A stretch of 63,961 nt of DNA from Gamsiella multidivaricata. Lineage: Eukaryota; Mortierellomycota; Mortierellomycetes; Mortierellales; Mortierellaceae. Below the pieces are notes generated by a model that saw only the letters and a program-made list of their open reading frames with translations, did not search any database and was not told where the DNA came from. Where the stretch lies: contig NW_026251842.1 in NCBI RefSeq assembly GCF_025024155.1, positions 1 through 63,961 of the forward strand, read 5' to 3'. Below, in pieces: positions 10,868 to 22,629 of this stretch (the first letter of the stretch is position 1; each line of letters opens with the position of its first letter). Made by a program: the position numbers and the translations under genes.

Positions 10868-13348
10868 ATGGGAGGAGGTACGCTGCAGTTCTTCATTATA
10901 GCCTTAAATATGGTACCGCTCGTGGGATGTTCAATCGTTATTAACAAAGTGCTCTGCTCCGATGAACCCCAGTGCTCTTTTCCCTGGATGAAGACCCCAA
11001 GGAGTTCAACCAGGACATGTATGTGGCCATGAGGAATAGAATCTTCGAATTGGAGGCGAAAACAGTCAACTATGCTCCCTTCAATCGATCCAGGAAGAGG
11101 TCAGTGGATCGCTCCGCCGATGAGTACCATGGGTACCACGGATATGGCCGTGAGTGTGGACATGGCGACGCATACAGCCATCGATATGAAACTGAGACCG
11201 GACATCACCTGAAAAAATCGATGTACCGCCACAGGCCCCATCACCACCTTCAAACACCGCCTGCGCAGGCATCTCGGCCGATTGCCATGGACGGAGTCCA
11301 CGTCAATCGATCTACACATTCGTGTCCTTCCTGGTGCGCGCCAGAGACCTATATGTATGAGCTACATCATGATTTTCCGAGTCGGGGCCGATATTCACGC
11401 GCAGTCAACCGAGAATGGGATCAACAACGAACCTCAAAGATCAAGGTGAGTCCATACGTGGACCTACATCCATTCTCTCCGCCCTCGAGCAACGGTACTG
11501 CAGTACATGCAGCCTCACAAATTCGACCTCAGTCTTCAACGCGTCCATATCCTGCACAGCACGTCCTACCTGCAATACAACCGCGACCAATTCATCCTTC
11601 TAAACCTGAAAGCGCACTCCACGCCACGCATCGCGTGCATACTCCACAAACCATTTCGGTTTCCACGGTCAGTCATCCTTTACCACCCCACATACACCCG
11701 CTCAATCCAGACCACCAGTCTCCTCAAATGACGCAAGCCAACGCCACAGTTTTGCAGCAGCAGCGCCAGTCCTTTCACCAACGCCAGCATCGAGCTCAGC
11801 AGCAGGCGCAATCTGACTACTCTAGATCATATCATCTTCGCAAACACCTGCGGATGTTGGATCAGCAGCGTGATGCCCAGATTTCGAGGCAAAAACAGCA
11901 CCAGGAGCAGCAAAAGGAGCAGCAGCAGCAGCAGGAGAAGCAGAAGCAAAGCGTCACTATTCAGCGACATTATCAACCCCATCAGCAAATGTACCCATAT
12001 CACTCGACCTTACGGCCTCTTCCGATCCTGTCTCGCTCTGTCCCACATCTGCCACAAAGTGATCCTAACGCACGGTCCAGCGCACTTCATCAGCAGCATC
12101 AGGAAAAGCAGCAGTTGATACAACGCTATCAACTCCATTTCGATTATCAGAAGCAGCGCGAACTTTGCCAGCCCCAACATCAGCACCTTCAGAAAACCAC
12201 CGGACAGTTCTCTCCGAGCTGGGCTGTGATAGAATCGCCCCTCAGTTCGCCACAGGAGACAACGACCTCCGAGCCTCATGTTACGAGAATGATTAGTCGC
12301 TCTATCGGTACTAAAGCTTCCAGGCCACTCGAATGCTTCAACTGCATGGCGCTTGATACATTAACCTGGCGACCCAAAGCTGAATCTCCCAAGGGCACCA
12401 ATGCAGCCTTAGCATCGACTTCATCTGCTCGATTTACCCTCGGCGACGGACCTAATCTCCCAACTGGTGCCTCTTCGGTCTCAAATGGTGAAGTTCTATG
12501 CTCAGCCTGCATACAATACATGCAAAGCTATGGAAAATCCCGCCCGGTTCCGCCTTTCAGACTCAATTTTATGAGAAAGGTTCATTGTCGGTTTAAAAAA
12601 GAACTTTTACAACTGCGGTTCCAGGGCTGGCAGGACACCCAGATTCTGGAGATTGATGATCGCATGACCGAGCGAGAGTTCCGTACGTTGTTTTTTGCAG
12701 GCATGGAGGAGGGACTGGCCATCACAAGCTCGGCGCAAAGCGGAGAGCCCTCGAGTCCTAAATTATCATCCAACAGTATACTGGAACAGAATGGGGCATC
12801 AGTTGCTACCAATATTCAAGACGACGACGACGACGACGACAGAACCTTTGATTCACTTTCTACCGACGAATTGCGCACTTTCACAAGCGAAGCCTCGTTA
12901 GGTGATTTGTTCGGTCACCGATGGAAGATGGAACCAATTGTGGGATACACCCTTGTCCACTTTGGCGGCTCTGACAGAACGCGGATGGTGCCGATGAATC
13001 CTACTGTCTCCTCCTTGAGTATGCGTTTTTTGTGTGTCTGAGTTGGGTAGTTAGTTCTCAAGTATATCCCAGTAACGATTGATATCGGAGGCTAATATGG
13101 TCTTTCCTACGTTGGTTATTATACTAGCCGTTACGTACATTCGGAAGCTGGAATCGGTGAAATTTTCATTCAGAGTCCATGTCAACGGACTTTGCTTGTT
13201 GTCATCCGGTGGGGGCCCACCTGCACTGCACATGCCAGAGATGGCTGACGAAGAAGACTCTGAAGACGACCAGGAGGCACATGAAGCATTAGAAATCACT
13301 GAAGACCAGTACGATAAATTAGACACGAGACAAGAAAGAGATCTTTGA
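10868..13348 (+). CDS. Nuclear protein with a GATA-like zinc finger bearing a long loop
   Basis: Three exons fit: 10868-10877, 10973-13018, 13128-13348, in phase throughout and giving 758 residues. The last junction is well supported because it turns an out-of-frame tail into a smooth continuation (VSSLTVTYIRKLESVKF). The first exon is less certain (see the ORF at 9657). The N-terminal part is His/Tyr-rich and the middle is Gln/His-rich (residues about 240-400). Near residue 458 lies C-x2-C followed by LDTLTWRP, then 51 residues, then C-x2-C with IQYMQSYGKSRPVP. The ends match GATA fingers (TxxWR; LCxACxxY), but the spacing is far longer than the usual 17-18. An asparate run (GAC repeats, 12823-12840) and an acidic C-terminus (EEDSEDDQE) follow. 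Probable chromatin or transcription factor; DNA specificity unknown. Confidence 0.75.
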
Positions 13349-13660
13349 TAAGGCCTTCCGGTCATTTTTATAGGCCACTGGACGGCTTTTTCTACGCAGA
13401 GATCCCAATGAAAGTATCTGTCCTGGCGCAATCAGTGTACAAGTCGTGTTCCCTATAAGGACGCATTGCTTCACTGGATAGTGATGGTGTCAAATGAAAT
13501 CGTCCGATAATATTGCCATATTTAGGTGCCAGAACTCCGTCATCATAAATATGTGTCGAACGAGATCGCTACCCGATACTGTCCATATTTGGCTTGGCGC
13601 TCTCACTGAAAGGTCAAACGAATAAGAAGCTGAGCATAGCCACGCGTTCTTAAAAAACAA
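13349..13660. other. Intergenic
   Basis: Short A/T-rich region between the GATA-like gene and the next gene; nothing recognised. Confidence 0.5.
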
Positions 13661-13667
13661 TATAAAG
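13661..13667 (+). promoter_or_regulatory. TATA box of the Gln-rich coiled-coil gene
   Basis: TATAAAG, 110 bases before the ATG at 13771, followed by a C-rich leader. Confidence 0.55.
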
Positions 13668-13770
13668 GCACGCATTGTCCCACCTTCAATTGCTCCTTCG
13701 TCGAAACCAACGCCAGCCGTCCCCTAACTTCAAGCTCTGCACTTTTTCCCACCCCACATATCCGTGAGCT

Positions 13771-14955
13771 ATGAAGCCTCAAGTGAAACCCAAGAAACCC
13801 CTCCAGAGCCGCCATCGGAATGTCGCAGGTGCCACTGATGGTCAGCAACAAGCAGCAGCACCTGCAGTCCCTCGCATGTTACGACGCACGACAAAGCAGT
13901 CGTTTATGGATGTCGATCTCCAATATCTGATGGCACTCGACCCGACAACCCCGGACCCCTTCGAGAACTCCTCCGCTGTCTTTGAAGACCCGCCTTCACT
14001 CTTCCGCCCTTTGCCTGCATCGATCATGGGCGCCAGTACTCCAGGTACAGGTCAATGGATGTCTACGGAGGCGATTCATTTGCAAAAGGAACAGGAGGAG
14101 CTCCGTGCGCAGTATCTTCAGTTTCTACACCAACTGCAGCAGAACAACCCTAATGGCTTCCTTGTTCACATGAACACATTCGCAGCCGAGTTCCCGCAAG
14201 AGTTTGTGCAGCTTCAAGCATACATCCGCTACCAGGAACAGATCATGGCGCAGCAGCGCGAAGAAGCCAGGCGTCAGGAGGAGATGCGACAGTACCAATT
14301 TCAACTAGAGCAACGACTTCGGCAGGAACAAGAACTACAGCAACTCAAGCAATTCCAAGAGCTGCAGTCGCAACAGGCACAAGTTCGAGAAATACAAGAA
14401 CTCCTTCAGGAATGGTTGATGCGACGCCAACAGATACGGGCTACCAGCTTCCGCCTAAAGACAAGCAGCAAGGATGATGGCCTGGATTTAGCAGATGTGT
14501 TTACGATCGCGCTGCAAAAGGACCCAAATCTGGTAGAGAGGATGTTGACCACTTCGGGACCAGGCCAGGGGCTGAGTCTCTTGTTAACTTCGGCCCAGCA
14601 GCAAGAGTTTGCTCAGTTTCTGGATCAGCGCAGAATTCATGATTTGATGTCCCAGGAAAAGAAGAAACAGGACTTGACAGCTGCAGGCTTCAGCAGCTTT
14701 ACTTTCCAGCCCCCGCAAGGATCTTCGTCATCATCGTCGGCTGCTGCGGCTGCTGCAGCTGCTGCAGCCAGTATGCTAACAGCGGGCCTGTGGAGCTCAA
14801 GCACGACTGGCCCATCGAGCAGCTGGACCGGTTCAGGATCTGGAGGCTGTAATGGGCTGGGCAGTGGCCAGGCCGCATTTCCTAGCAGATTCCAGCCTCA
14901 GATGACGAATGAGCAGTATCTGAAGAGAAACTCGAGGGGCTTCAGCCGCAAGTAG
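13771..14955 (+). CDS. Gln-rich coiled-coil protein of unknown function
   Basis: Intronless frame of 394 codons. I do not recognise a family. Basic N-terminus (KPQVKPKKPLQSRHR), a segment with LQYLMALDPTTPDPFEN, then a predicted long coiled coil at residues about 105-230 (QEELRAQYLQFLHQL; repeated EQ/RQ/LQ), then a helical region (LADVFTIALQKDPNLVERML) and a Ser/Ala-rich tail with an alanine run of about ten (14740-14765). The TATA box, single good ATG and coding-like composition support a real gene. The Gln-rich coil suggests a scaffold or transcription-associated protein, but that is only inference. Confidence 0.75.
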   Translation: MKPQVKPKKPLQSRHRNVAGATDGQQQAAAPAVPRMLRRTTKQSFMDVDLQYLMALDPTTPDPFENSSAVFEDPPSLFRPLPASIMGASTPGTGQWMSTEAIHLQKEQEELRAQYLQFLHQLQQNNPNGFLVHMNTFAAEFPQEFVQLQAYIRYQEQIMAQQREEARRQEEMRQYQFQLEQRLRQEQELQQLKQFQELQSQQAQVREIQELLQEWLMRRQQIRATSFRLKTSSKDDGLDLADVFTIALQKDPNLVERMLTTSGPGQGLSLLLTSAQQQEFAQFLDQRRIHDLMSQEKKKQDLTAAGFSSFTFQPPQGSSSSSSAAAAAAAAAASMLTAGLWSSSTTGPSSSWTGSGSGGCNGLGSGQAAFPSRFQPQMTNEQYLKRNSRGFSRK

Positions 14956-15721
14956 CAGCTGTCCCTCTGGCTTTTTTTTTTGAGAGGGGGGAGAGTCGTT
15001 CTTTATCAGGTGATGATTTCATCCATTTAAATTTTTGGCAGCCTTTGGCACGCCTGCACGCCTGAACCAAATTTTTGCACTTCTTTGCTCGAGATATGTA
15101 GAACCGACTCTGTCATCCATAAATATGCCCGCAATGTCCAGGGCCAGCCCCCAAATTTACAAAATGGCCCTTCGCTTAATGTCAGTAGCCTAGACAATGT
15201 ACTGCGTTGTGGACATCGCCTTCCGATACTGAACAGTTCGGTTCATTATTCTCTCCGTGGGACGCTCTTCCATTGCCCGCCAGAATTGATGCAAGCAGAA
15301 GGGCGCGTACCTCAGATGCAATCAACCTGGTATCTTTTACTGTTGTGATGCGCCGGGCTGAGCGCCGTAACTCTCTGATATCTCATATCCCGTAATCCTA
15401 TTGTATCCTTCATCCATTTTAAAGCTCAGCCGAGTTGCGCACAGCACTCTCGTCAAAGCTAATTTGTGAGTATTGGTCTCTTTAGGACCGCTAGACCTCG
15501 CCGTATTTTCCATACTTCTCTGCTCGTTTATTACCGCACTGTTTTTAATGACATCAATTCGCACATTTATATCGATGTAGCGTCGTTGTACTACGGATAC
15601 ATCATATCAACTCAGGTGTCGATTCTCTAGGATTCCAACGGGGAGAGAGCCCGAGTCCAAAACCAGATAGCTGCTGCTATCGCCCAGTAAACCAAAGCTC
15701 AGCTGAACGCGGGGACCACTG
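14956..15721. other. No recognisable gene
   Basis: Short frames only. The last 100 bases may belong to the decayed nuclease that follows. Confidence 0.45.
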
Positions 15722-17356
15722 ATGCGATGGTCCGTGGTCTTCACTGCAACTCTCCGAGACGTTTACCCAGACAAAATTGCCCTTCATCTGGATAGTCCAC
15801 CCACTGCGCAAAAAAGGAGTGCATATAATGAGAGAACTGAAGTGAGCCTCAAGCGGCAGTGGGATGCCTACCGCTCCCTCTCCCATTCGACTCAAGCTCA
15901 GCAGCCACCTCTGACCCCAATTAACGCCCCCTCAACATCCATTCCAATTATCGTGTTAATGCCGCTCCTCTCATGGGCATTGTACCTCCACCAACACCGA
16001 TACTTCACTCTGGGAAGAGCAAGATTATCAAGACAATCTAGAAGACTAAGTGCCTCTGGCAAACCGCCAGGGGATGCGTCTCCGCGACCGACCTCGTACT
16101 CCGCCTCAAAAGCCTTGGCTGGGATATTTGCCAATGTACTGGTGAACCGTACGTGTGTACCTCTACCCGACCCTGGCTTGCGTGTGTCGCGATAAGCGAC
16201 TCCGACTACCTTTCCACATGATCGATGCTCTCTTCTGACAAAGCCCCCAGAACAGGTCCGAGTTTAACGCATCGAAGTCTCGATCGATATCCTTCAATGG
16301 CTTGATCTCAGTGCAGTGATGTGGATCATAGCCGGCATAGTCACCAAAAATGACCACGTCAAGGATTTGAGAGGGTACGGTCTCACCAAGAGCATCTCAA
16401 ATGCGCATAGTCTTACAGTGCCTCACCCTCTGCAGGGGATTGCAGTGCTATTACGAGTAAGCTGAATTCGCCGAGCCCACATCCGGCCAGCCATTACGAT
16501 GTCGCCTTCGACGTCTTCTTCCTGAAGTATGAAGACCAGGCTACCTTCAAATCGGATACTCATTCCGCTCTAATGGGGTTTGATGGCCTGATGTACGACG
16601 CCGTCCTGGAGGTGGACGCTTTTGGCACGGTTCAAGGCCATGAGACATCGGCCCTCCCCTTCCCCTCCCATTGGCCCGGCTCCTAATCCTCCCGCCACAC
16701 AGACAACATGAAATGAGTACATGACACTGAACCAGTACCAAGTCAAGACAAACCGAATTCTGCCAACCCCGATTCAGGCATCCGCCCCGGTCACTTTAAT
16801 GTCAACTGAAAATCTAATGAAAGCGAGAAAGCAGAAGCCAAGCCCATATCCAACCTATCGCCTAGACGTGCGAGGGCTATTCCCTCAGAGATCGTTGGCA
16901 CGAGCACACCTAAGTCCAGGAATCGAACAACCATCATGGACACGGCTCCCAATGCCATCTTTGACAGTTGTATTGAACTACAGCACTCTTTCGACACAAC
17001 TGAGGGCCAGTTTGTCCGATGTCATGAATGCTGACGAGGCAGAGCGGGGCCGGTTCCACAAACATGTCATTCACACACTTCAAGAGATGGTATGTGTAGC
17101 AACAGACGCAGCCAGATGCGCTCAGCAGGCGATTGTGGCGCACATCGGTGCTGTCACGGCAGCCCGCCCTGGTCTGACACGAGCACACATCGACTACAGG
17201 AGGGATCAACTTATCCAGCTTAGCACCTTCCGCGACAATACCTTTTTTCAAAGCATCCTCAGCGACATCATGACCATTCGCGACCAAGGGCGCACAGCAG
17301 TAGGAAGACCACGAGAGGATTGCTATAGTAGCAGCCAGACACATCCGCCCCTTTAG
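15722..17356 (+). pseudogene. Decayed XPG/FEN-like nuclease
   Basis: Remnants of a Rad2/XPG-type structure-specific nuclease occur in the right order but in changing frames. An XPG-N-like strand (IALHLDSPPTAQKRSAY) lies near 15776. An XPG-I-like segment follows from about 16010: KTKCLWQTA, LRLKSLGWDICQCTGE and ACVAISDSDYL, the last holding the acidic metal-binding cluster. Next come LDLSAVMWIIAGIVTKND and GYGLTKSISNAHSL (about 16290-16400), like the helix-hairpin region, then HYDVAFDVFFLKYEDQATF near 16500. A long Ala/Arg-rich frame (16721-17356) continues downstream. Several stops and at least three frame changes break it. Intact relatives process flap or bubble DNA; such genes are multicopy in some early-diverging fungi (from memory, not checked). 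Confidence 0.6.
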
Positions 17357-18938
17357 AGCCTCTTGCAAACAAGAGTCCGATATAGAGAATAATATATGAT
17401 GCTCTCGTCGCTTCTACCAATGATTGGGACAGTTAACTCTTCCTTTTCGACGTATCGATCGCACAGTGGCCCTTGGCACGATTTCTCACGTCAAGGGTAA
17501 TCAAAACGCCCTTTGCGGCCTATGTAAACATATTTTGATGCGTGAGTCCAAGCCAGAGCCTGTCGTCTATCTCCACTATGAGCTGGAAAGAACGTACGAC
17601 CCTGGTAAGTGGGCTAAGGCAGATCATATCCTCGAGGAATATATCCATTGTAATGTACTGTGAAGGTGAAACTCTGATCGAAATCTTGACCAGATTTTTT
17701 TGTTGGTCCTTGCAATAAAATAAGGTTTTACCAGTGGAAATAAGTAACGAGAGAAGAGAGGGGTCTTTAATGGCCCCGCCAGGAAGGCTCTTTTATAGCT
17801 GCCCTGGCGGGTTATCAAAATGTATGTGTCTTGCTAAACTATATTATGTACGTATGTTCAAATATGGCACAGTCCTGACGGAGGAAGGGATACATCAAGA
17901 TAGCAATAGAGTCCAGCGATGCGACCGAGGTCCCATCAGTATCGGGTGCACAGGTTCTTCAAAAAAAACTCAGCCGCTCGAGTCATTCGCCAACGGCACC
18001 CAAACTGAACGACGAAGCCCATAGTAGGGAGTTTGGCGCGATCAGGAGCAAAGACTTTGGGACACGCCTAACGTTCATGCTGCAGCGGAGGTTTTATCAA
18101 AGAGCGAGGATTCCTTTTCGACAGCCGCGAACGATGGGTGCTATCGATATGCCGCCAAAAGCCACAGGGCAGTCTGGAGAAACATGGAAAGATTCAACCC
18201 AACGCGGAGAGTCTGTGCCAAGTTCGCACGAGTCGTGTGCAAGTATATAAAGAACCATGTCCAATAAGAGCAAAGCAGTATATGGACGCGCGATTTTTCA
18301 TTGTAGGGATACTGTTTGTCTGAATATTTTGCGTTGCAAAGCTTGACATAACTGTGCGGGCTATTTCTACATTCATTGCAGCTCCGCAGATGGTATCCGT
18401 TAAAAACGGCTGGCGTGCCAGTTATAAACGGCAGCATATCTTGCAGAACACCAAGAAGGCGTTGTTCCAGTACAAGGAGAAGCGCCCCAGATAGGAACCA
18501 GGGATCGCCCCAGGTCTTTTTATCGAGAACGTAGGATCGGTCTTCGGCAGTCGGGATAAACGAGTGAATGTAGGAAATATTATTGCACTGTTGCAGGAAT
18601 TTACAGAAAGTCCAGCGGAAGGGGTCCGCAAAGCCTAGAGACTCCCACGCCACCGCTGCAATTGACATTTCTTGCGCATCTATAAATTTCGATCCCAATA
18701 GAAGGGGGTTGGCTCCACTCTCACGCGACCATCAGGACCAGCACTATGCTGGATTCATCATCGCCCGCGATACCAATAATAGACGTCGCGGGAGTTTCTG
18801 CGCTGGAAGCAGGCCTATCTGGGCTCTTGCGTGTCCGATTTTACCAAATATACATATGGATTGTAAAATTATAGGCAGGTCAATGTTTATGAACTGTCAA
18901 TTTATCCGACGAAAATGCAAAAATCCATGTACACTATG
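17357..18938. other. Probable further decay of the nuclease-like gene
   Basis: No intact gene. Peptide-like fragments on the + strand look like a worn coding region: one near 17975-18110 (KLNDEAHSREFGAIRSKDFG), one near 18450 (KKALFQYKEKRPR) and one near 18565 (VNVGNIIALLQEFTESPAEG). They are separated by stops and shifts. Their position after the XPG-like remnant suggests one long pseudogene, but the link is only positional. The 185-codon frame on the - strand at 18141-18698 is probably a shadow. Confidence 0.35.
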
Positions 18939-20336
18939 TCACTGTTCATCCTCCTCCTTGTCAGCCCCGCATCCCCGCTTGTCGTGTCGCTTCAACTTGT
19001 CTAGCCTTCCGAAACGCTCGCCGCACTGGGCACAGCCGTAGCGACCCACCTCCTCATGGACATTTCGAACGTGGCGAACATAGTCTGTCCTACGCTTGAA
19101 GGGACGTCCACAAATCCCGCATAAAAATGCCGGAACCTTTAGGTGGCAACGAGAATGAGAGGCCAGCTCACCCTTCGTAGGGAATGCCTTTTCGCACTCT
19201 GGACATTGGAATCGCCTTGGAACAGGCGCAACGCCCGCCGCTCCTTGCTCTGACGTTCGTGAAGTACGAGGTTCATATGGCGTCTTGCGGGCACGGAAGG
19301 TGGTTGATCGGTTTGAGCGCGGGGTGGGCTGTTGCTGGAATGCAAAATGGTCGTTATACATCGGCAGTGGTCCTGCTGAGTAACGATTGTCCGTCGTTCC
19401 AGAAAATCCATAGTGAGGCGTAGTAGGAGGCGTAGGCGTGAATGAGTTTGCAGTCTCTGGGTTCGCGTACGCTGATGAGTAAGATCCAGTTGAGATGGGA
19501 CTGTGAGATCCAACACTGTAGGGAGAGGGAATCTGATTTTGGCCATGATAGAAGGACGAAGGTGGGGAGTTGGGTACAGGATACTGATTGTCAACAAACG
19601 AGCTCATCGAACGCTGAGGGAAGGCTGCAAGGACCGTTGGGGAGCCTGACGGATCTGGGCTTTGGCTACAGTAATGATGTGCTTGAGGAGAATGGGCAGA
19701 GACCGCACCCACAGCAAACACAGATTCATCCATTGGCTTAGCATTTCCAGCATGCTTGAAGGGATATGGCTGTGTGTGATACTGAGGAATATTGTATGAA
19801 TAAGGCATAACGTCCTCGAAAATCAGGCTCGGCTGACTCATAGTCGAAAAAGATGTCATGGGCGACATGGGCGAGGACATGGTGGCCAGGGTTGGAGCCA
19901 TGCCAGCAGGGACTGGGGAGCCATCCGAGGGGGTCATAGGAGAGAGCGAAGCGACCGGCGAGACAGGAAAGGTGGAGACGGGCAGTCCCGCAGATGTTTG
20001 GAAGGACTGGAGGGTAGGAGAGTTATCCTGGAATGAATAACCTTGGTACTGGTCAGCTGGATTTTGCTGCTGCTGTTCAGAGCCATTGAGAATCCTGTTA
20101 AGGCGCATTCTATCGCGAGGCTGCTTGGCACCCGTACCAGCCGGGGCAAGGTCTTTATCATCCTGAGCATAGAAATCCCTAGGATCAGCTCCCAACTTGG
20201 GGACTATGAACATCTCCTCCGCGTAGGCACCGCCGCTACAGGTTCGCTGATGGAGGCCTTGACGGGAACCAGGAGCGCCAAAATCCATCTCGCGTCCGAT
20301 GGGTGCAGGCGTGAAGTAGGTAGTTCCAAAAGACAT
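18939..20336 (-). CDS. C2H2 zinc-finger transcription factor
   Basis: Single-exon protein of 465 residues. Three fingers lie at the C-terminus (residues about 376-456): C-x2-C in FQCPECEKAF, C-x2-C in FLCGICGRPFKRR with a long H-x4-H pair, and C-x2-C in YGCAQCGERFGRLDKL ending in H-x4-C. The rest is Pro/Ser/Tyr-rich and probably disordered, with an activation-domain-like middle (repeats of SPMSPM, SPxSxxSY). A basic patch, FRARKTPYEPRTSR, precedes the fingers. I cannot place it in a named family. The ATG is preceded on the - strand by a long pyrimidine-rich leader (GA-rich on +, up to about 21160). Confidence 0.85.
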   Translation of the reverse strand: MSFGTTYFTPAPIGREMDFGAPGSRQGLHQRTCSGGAYAEEMFIVPKLGADPRDFYAQDDKDLAPAGTGAKQPRDRMRLNRILNGSEQQQQNPADQYQGYSFQDNSPTLQSFQTSAGLPVSTFPVSPVASLSPMTPSDGSPVPAGMAPTLATMSSPMSPMTSFSTMSQPSLIFEDVMPYSYNIPQYHTQPYPFKHAGNAKPMDESVFAVGAVSAHSPQAHHYCSQSPDPSGSPTVLAAFPQRSMSSFVDNQYPVPNSPPSSFYHGQNQIPSPYSVGSHSPISTGSYSSAYANPETANSFTPTPPTTPHYGFSGTTDNRYSAGPLPMYNDHFAFQQQPTPRSNRSTTFRARKTPYEPRTSRTSEQGAAGVAPVPRRFQCPECEKAFPTKGELASHSRCHLKVPAFLCGICGRPFKRRTDYVRHVRNVHEEVGRYGCAQCGERFGRLDKLKRHDKRGCGADKEEDEQ

Positions 20337-21130
20337 AATGCAGTCTACAGAGTATGCAGAGAAGAAAGTTGGAGGAGGCGTCAGCCAATTAGCGGAGATT
20401 CGATATATTAGTTGGGTTAAGACATGGCGTATGAGGCTCCCCCTTCAAAATTCACCCGCACCCAGGGCAACCGCGTTAGACAGAAGGGGCAAAAAAGGAG
20501 ACTGGCCAGCCAGTCAACGAGATTTTTTTGAAACGCCAGGAACAAGGTTGGGTGTCAAGCAAATAATAATGCACTTCAGGAGCTATATTCCTGAAAGACA
20601 GTACTGAATGGGCTGCTTACCAACTTATTCAATGATATACAGGCTTGTTGAACGTGCTCGGATAAGTAGTGAAGCTGAAGAAAATGGGCGGATAACTGAG
20701 GCTTGAGACGACTACGAAGGGCGTGTAGGCTGTGCGCAATTGTGAAGACAGGGTCTGGAGAAAAGGGAGAATTGGACGTAAAGACTGAGCAAGTTGGAAG
20801 GGATAGTGAGTGAACGCTATTGGGATTGCAGTCGATGCAAAGTGGGGGGTTCGTAAAGGAAGGAGGGAAGCGGGGAGAAGGAGTGGGTGTTCTCTATGTG
20901 AGGGCGTCGATTGTGGGTTCAAAAGTGGGTAAAGAATATTTGTAAACGGAAATGATGAAGGGCGGTAGCGAGGATCAAAAGGCTAAGGATTCATAAGACA
21001 GCGAAGAAAGGAAAGGATTGCGATGAATGGAAGTGAAGGGTGATAGGCGGGCGGGAGGGATGAGACGGTGGGTAAGAGGAAAAGGATTGCGCGAGAGAAA
21101 GGGAGGAAGCAGCGAGCAGCGAGAAGGTAA

Positions 21131-21160
<30 letters not shown>
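21131..21160. repeat. (GA)n microsatellite
   Basis: Thirty bases of AG repeats with one interruption, inside a GA-rich stretch upstream of the - strand C2H2 gene. Confidence 0.9.
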
Positions 21161-21162
<2 letters not shown>

Positions 21163-21796
21163 GAGGAAAAAAAGGAGAAAGGTTTTTTGCTGTTGTTGTT
21201 GTGGGCATAAGCAACCAGCCGACGGAGTGTCCTAGACTATGTGAAGAATGCGGACAAGTATAGATTACTTTCCACCGTGCAAAATATAAATTATGGATGT
21301 GATAAGGTACACACCCACCCCTTTGCCATTGGGCCACTCCATTAGTACAGTCCACTCAATTCATTCGATTCATTCAGTCCATTCAATTTATTCAGTTCAT
21401 TCATACACTACATGTACGGCTGGATGGGTTAGGTCTTGTGCGGAGAGTCCGTTTCGGCCTAGCCTCTTGACAAAGGTTTGCGGCATCCGTCTGTTTGTTT
21501 ATGAACTTGCTTGCCTTGGGCAGAGAGGCATCTGTCCAATCAGACGAGGGCATGCGCTGGCATGACCTTCGGCTTGCGCGCTCTTTCCGTGTCCTCTGAC
21601 GCAACAACAACTGCAGTCGTAAAAAGCAGCTGCAAGAAAGCAACAAACAAACTAATCCAACTAAACCTTGGTGGATTGGCAATCAAAGATCTTGAGCACA
21701 CATACCTTTACAAGCCGGTTTGCGCTCATCCTTAGCCCCCTCCACCGCTAGGACTTCACACTCTCCTATGCGCATCATCTCAGACACAATCCATTC

Positions 21797-21820
21797 TGTG
21801 TGTGTATGTGTGTGTGTGTG
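21797..21820. repeat. (TG)n microsatellite
   Basis: TG repeats with one interrupting A. Confidence 0.85.
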
Positions 21821-22629
21821 CGCGAGAATACAGCGTTTGCACACAGTCAGCTTGATTCTTCAGGTACCAGAGTGTGTGCCGATGAGTGAGAGGCGCATGT
21901 CGATTGGATGATTTTGAGAACAAAAATAGCCTTAATTTAACACTATGTGTCTATAGCCCATTTTTCGATTGCATTATTCATTATTCCGCGTTTGGCGCTT
22001 CAACGCAGAAGGGGCCAACGATGGCATGCAGCCTACACATGGAGAGAATGCTCCTGTCCGCAACTATTATCCCATTCTAGGGCCGTACCTGTTCCTGAAC
22101 AGACGCATTAACATCAAAGACGACGCCATAACGCAAAGACAGGCACTGGATTAGTTAAAATGTACAGAGCGCAATGATTCATTTGCTTTGGGACACTATG
22201 CGCCTCCAGGCAACATGAAGACTACGAGTGGTACCTGATGTCGCAAGGTGATGACTGATGAGGGAGTCGTGCTTCGCCTGCATCGCAATGATGAGCGCTC
22301 GTCATCTTCGGCTCTCTCTTCCTGAGGTCTGCAGAGCGCTCTGCGTCCAGGTTGGGCTGCCGCTGAGTCTGAAGTCTCCAGAACAACGGGGGGGAGGCAG
22401 CGGGAACAGCGGGAGCACCTCTGGGAAAAGCGGGATAATTTACTGAACCAGAGGAGCATCGGCTATCGCCTTCCCTGTGCCTCACACCTCTTTCTTCATT
22501 GCTCTTTCTTCACTTCTCATCTTGGAGACTGATTCGTGATCAGCCAACACACGATCTTCAGGTAATTATCCGATCTGCGTGAAAGTTCTTACTCTTCAGG
22601 TACGGTATTCTAAGGCAGCAGCAACTAAT

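Larger units (their letters stand above)
20337..22629. other. Shared upstream region of two divergent genes
   Basis: Holds the leader and promoter of the C2H2 gene (-) and of the methyltransferase fusion gene (+). GA-rich tracts, a (GA)n, a TTCATT-type imperfect tandem repeat (21350-21405) and a (TG)n occur. Candidate splice signals near 22558 (CAG|GTAATT) and 22599 (TTCAG|GTACGG) suggest an untranslated first exon and a 5'UTR intron for the + gene. Confidence 0.45.

Noticed and set aside
18141..18698. 185-codon frame on the - strand
   Set aside because: No domain; the opposite strand carries fragments resembling coding sequence, so it is probably a shadow.
21350..21410. CRISPR-like array from repeated ATTCA units
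   Set aside because: Units are 5-10 bases without spacers in a eukaryotic genome; it is a simple imperfect tandem repeat.
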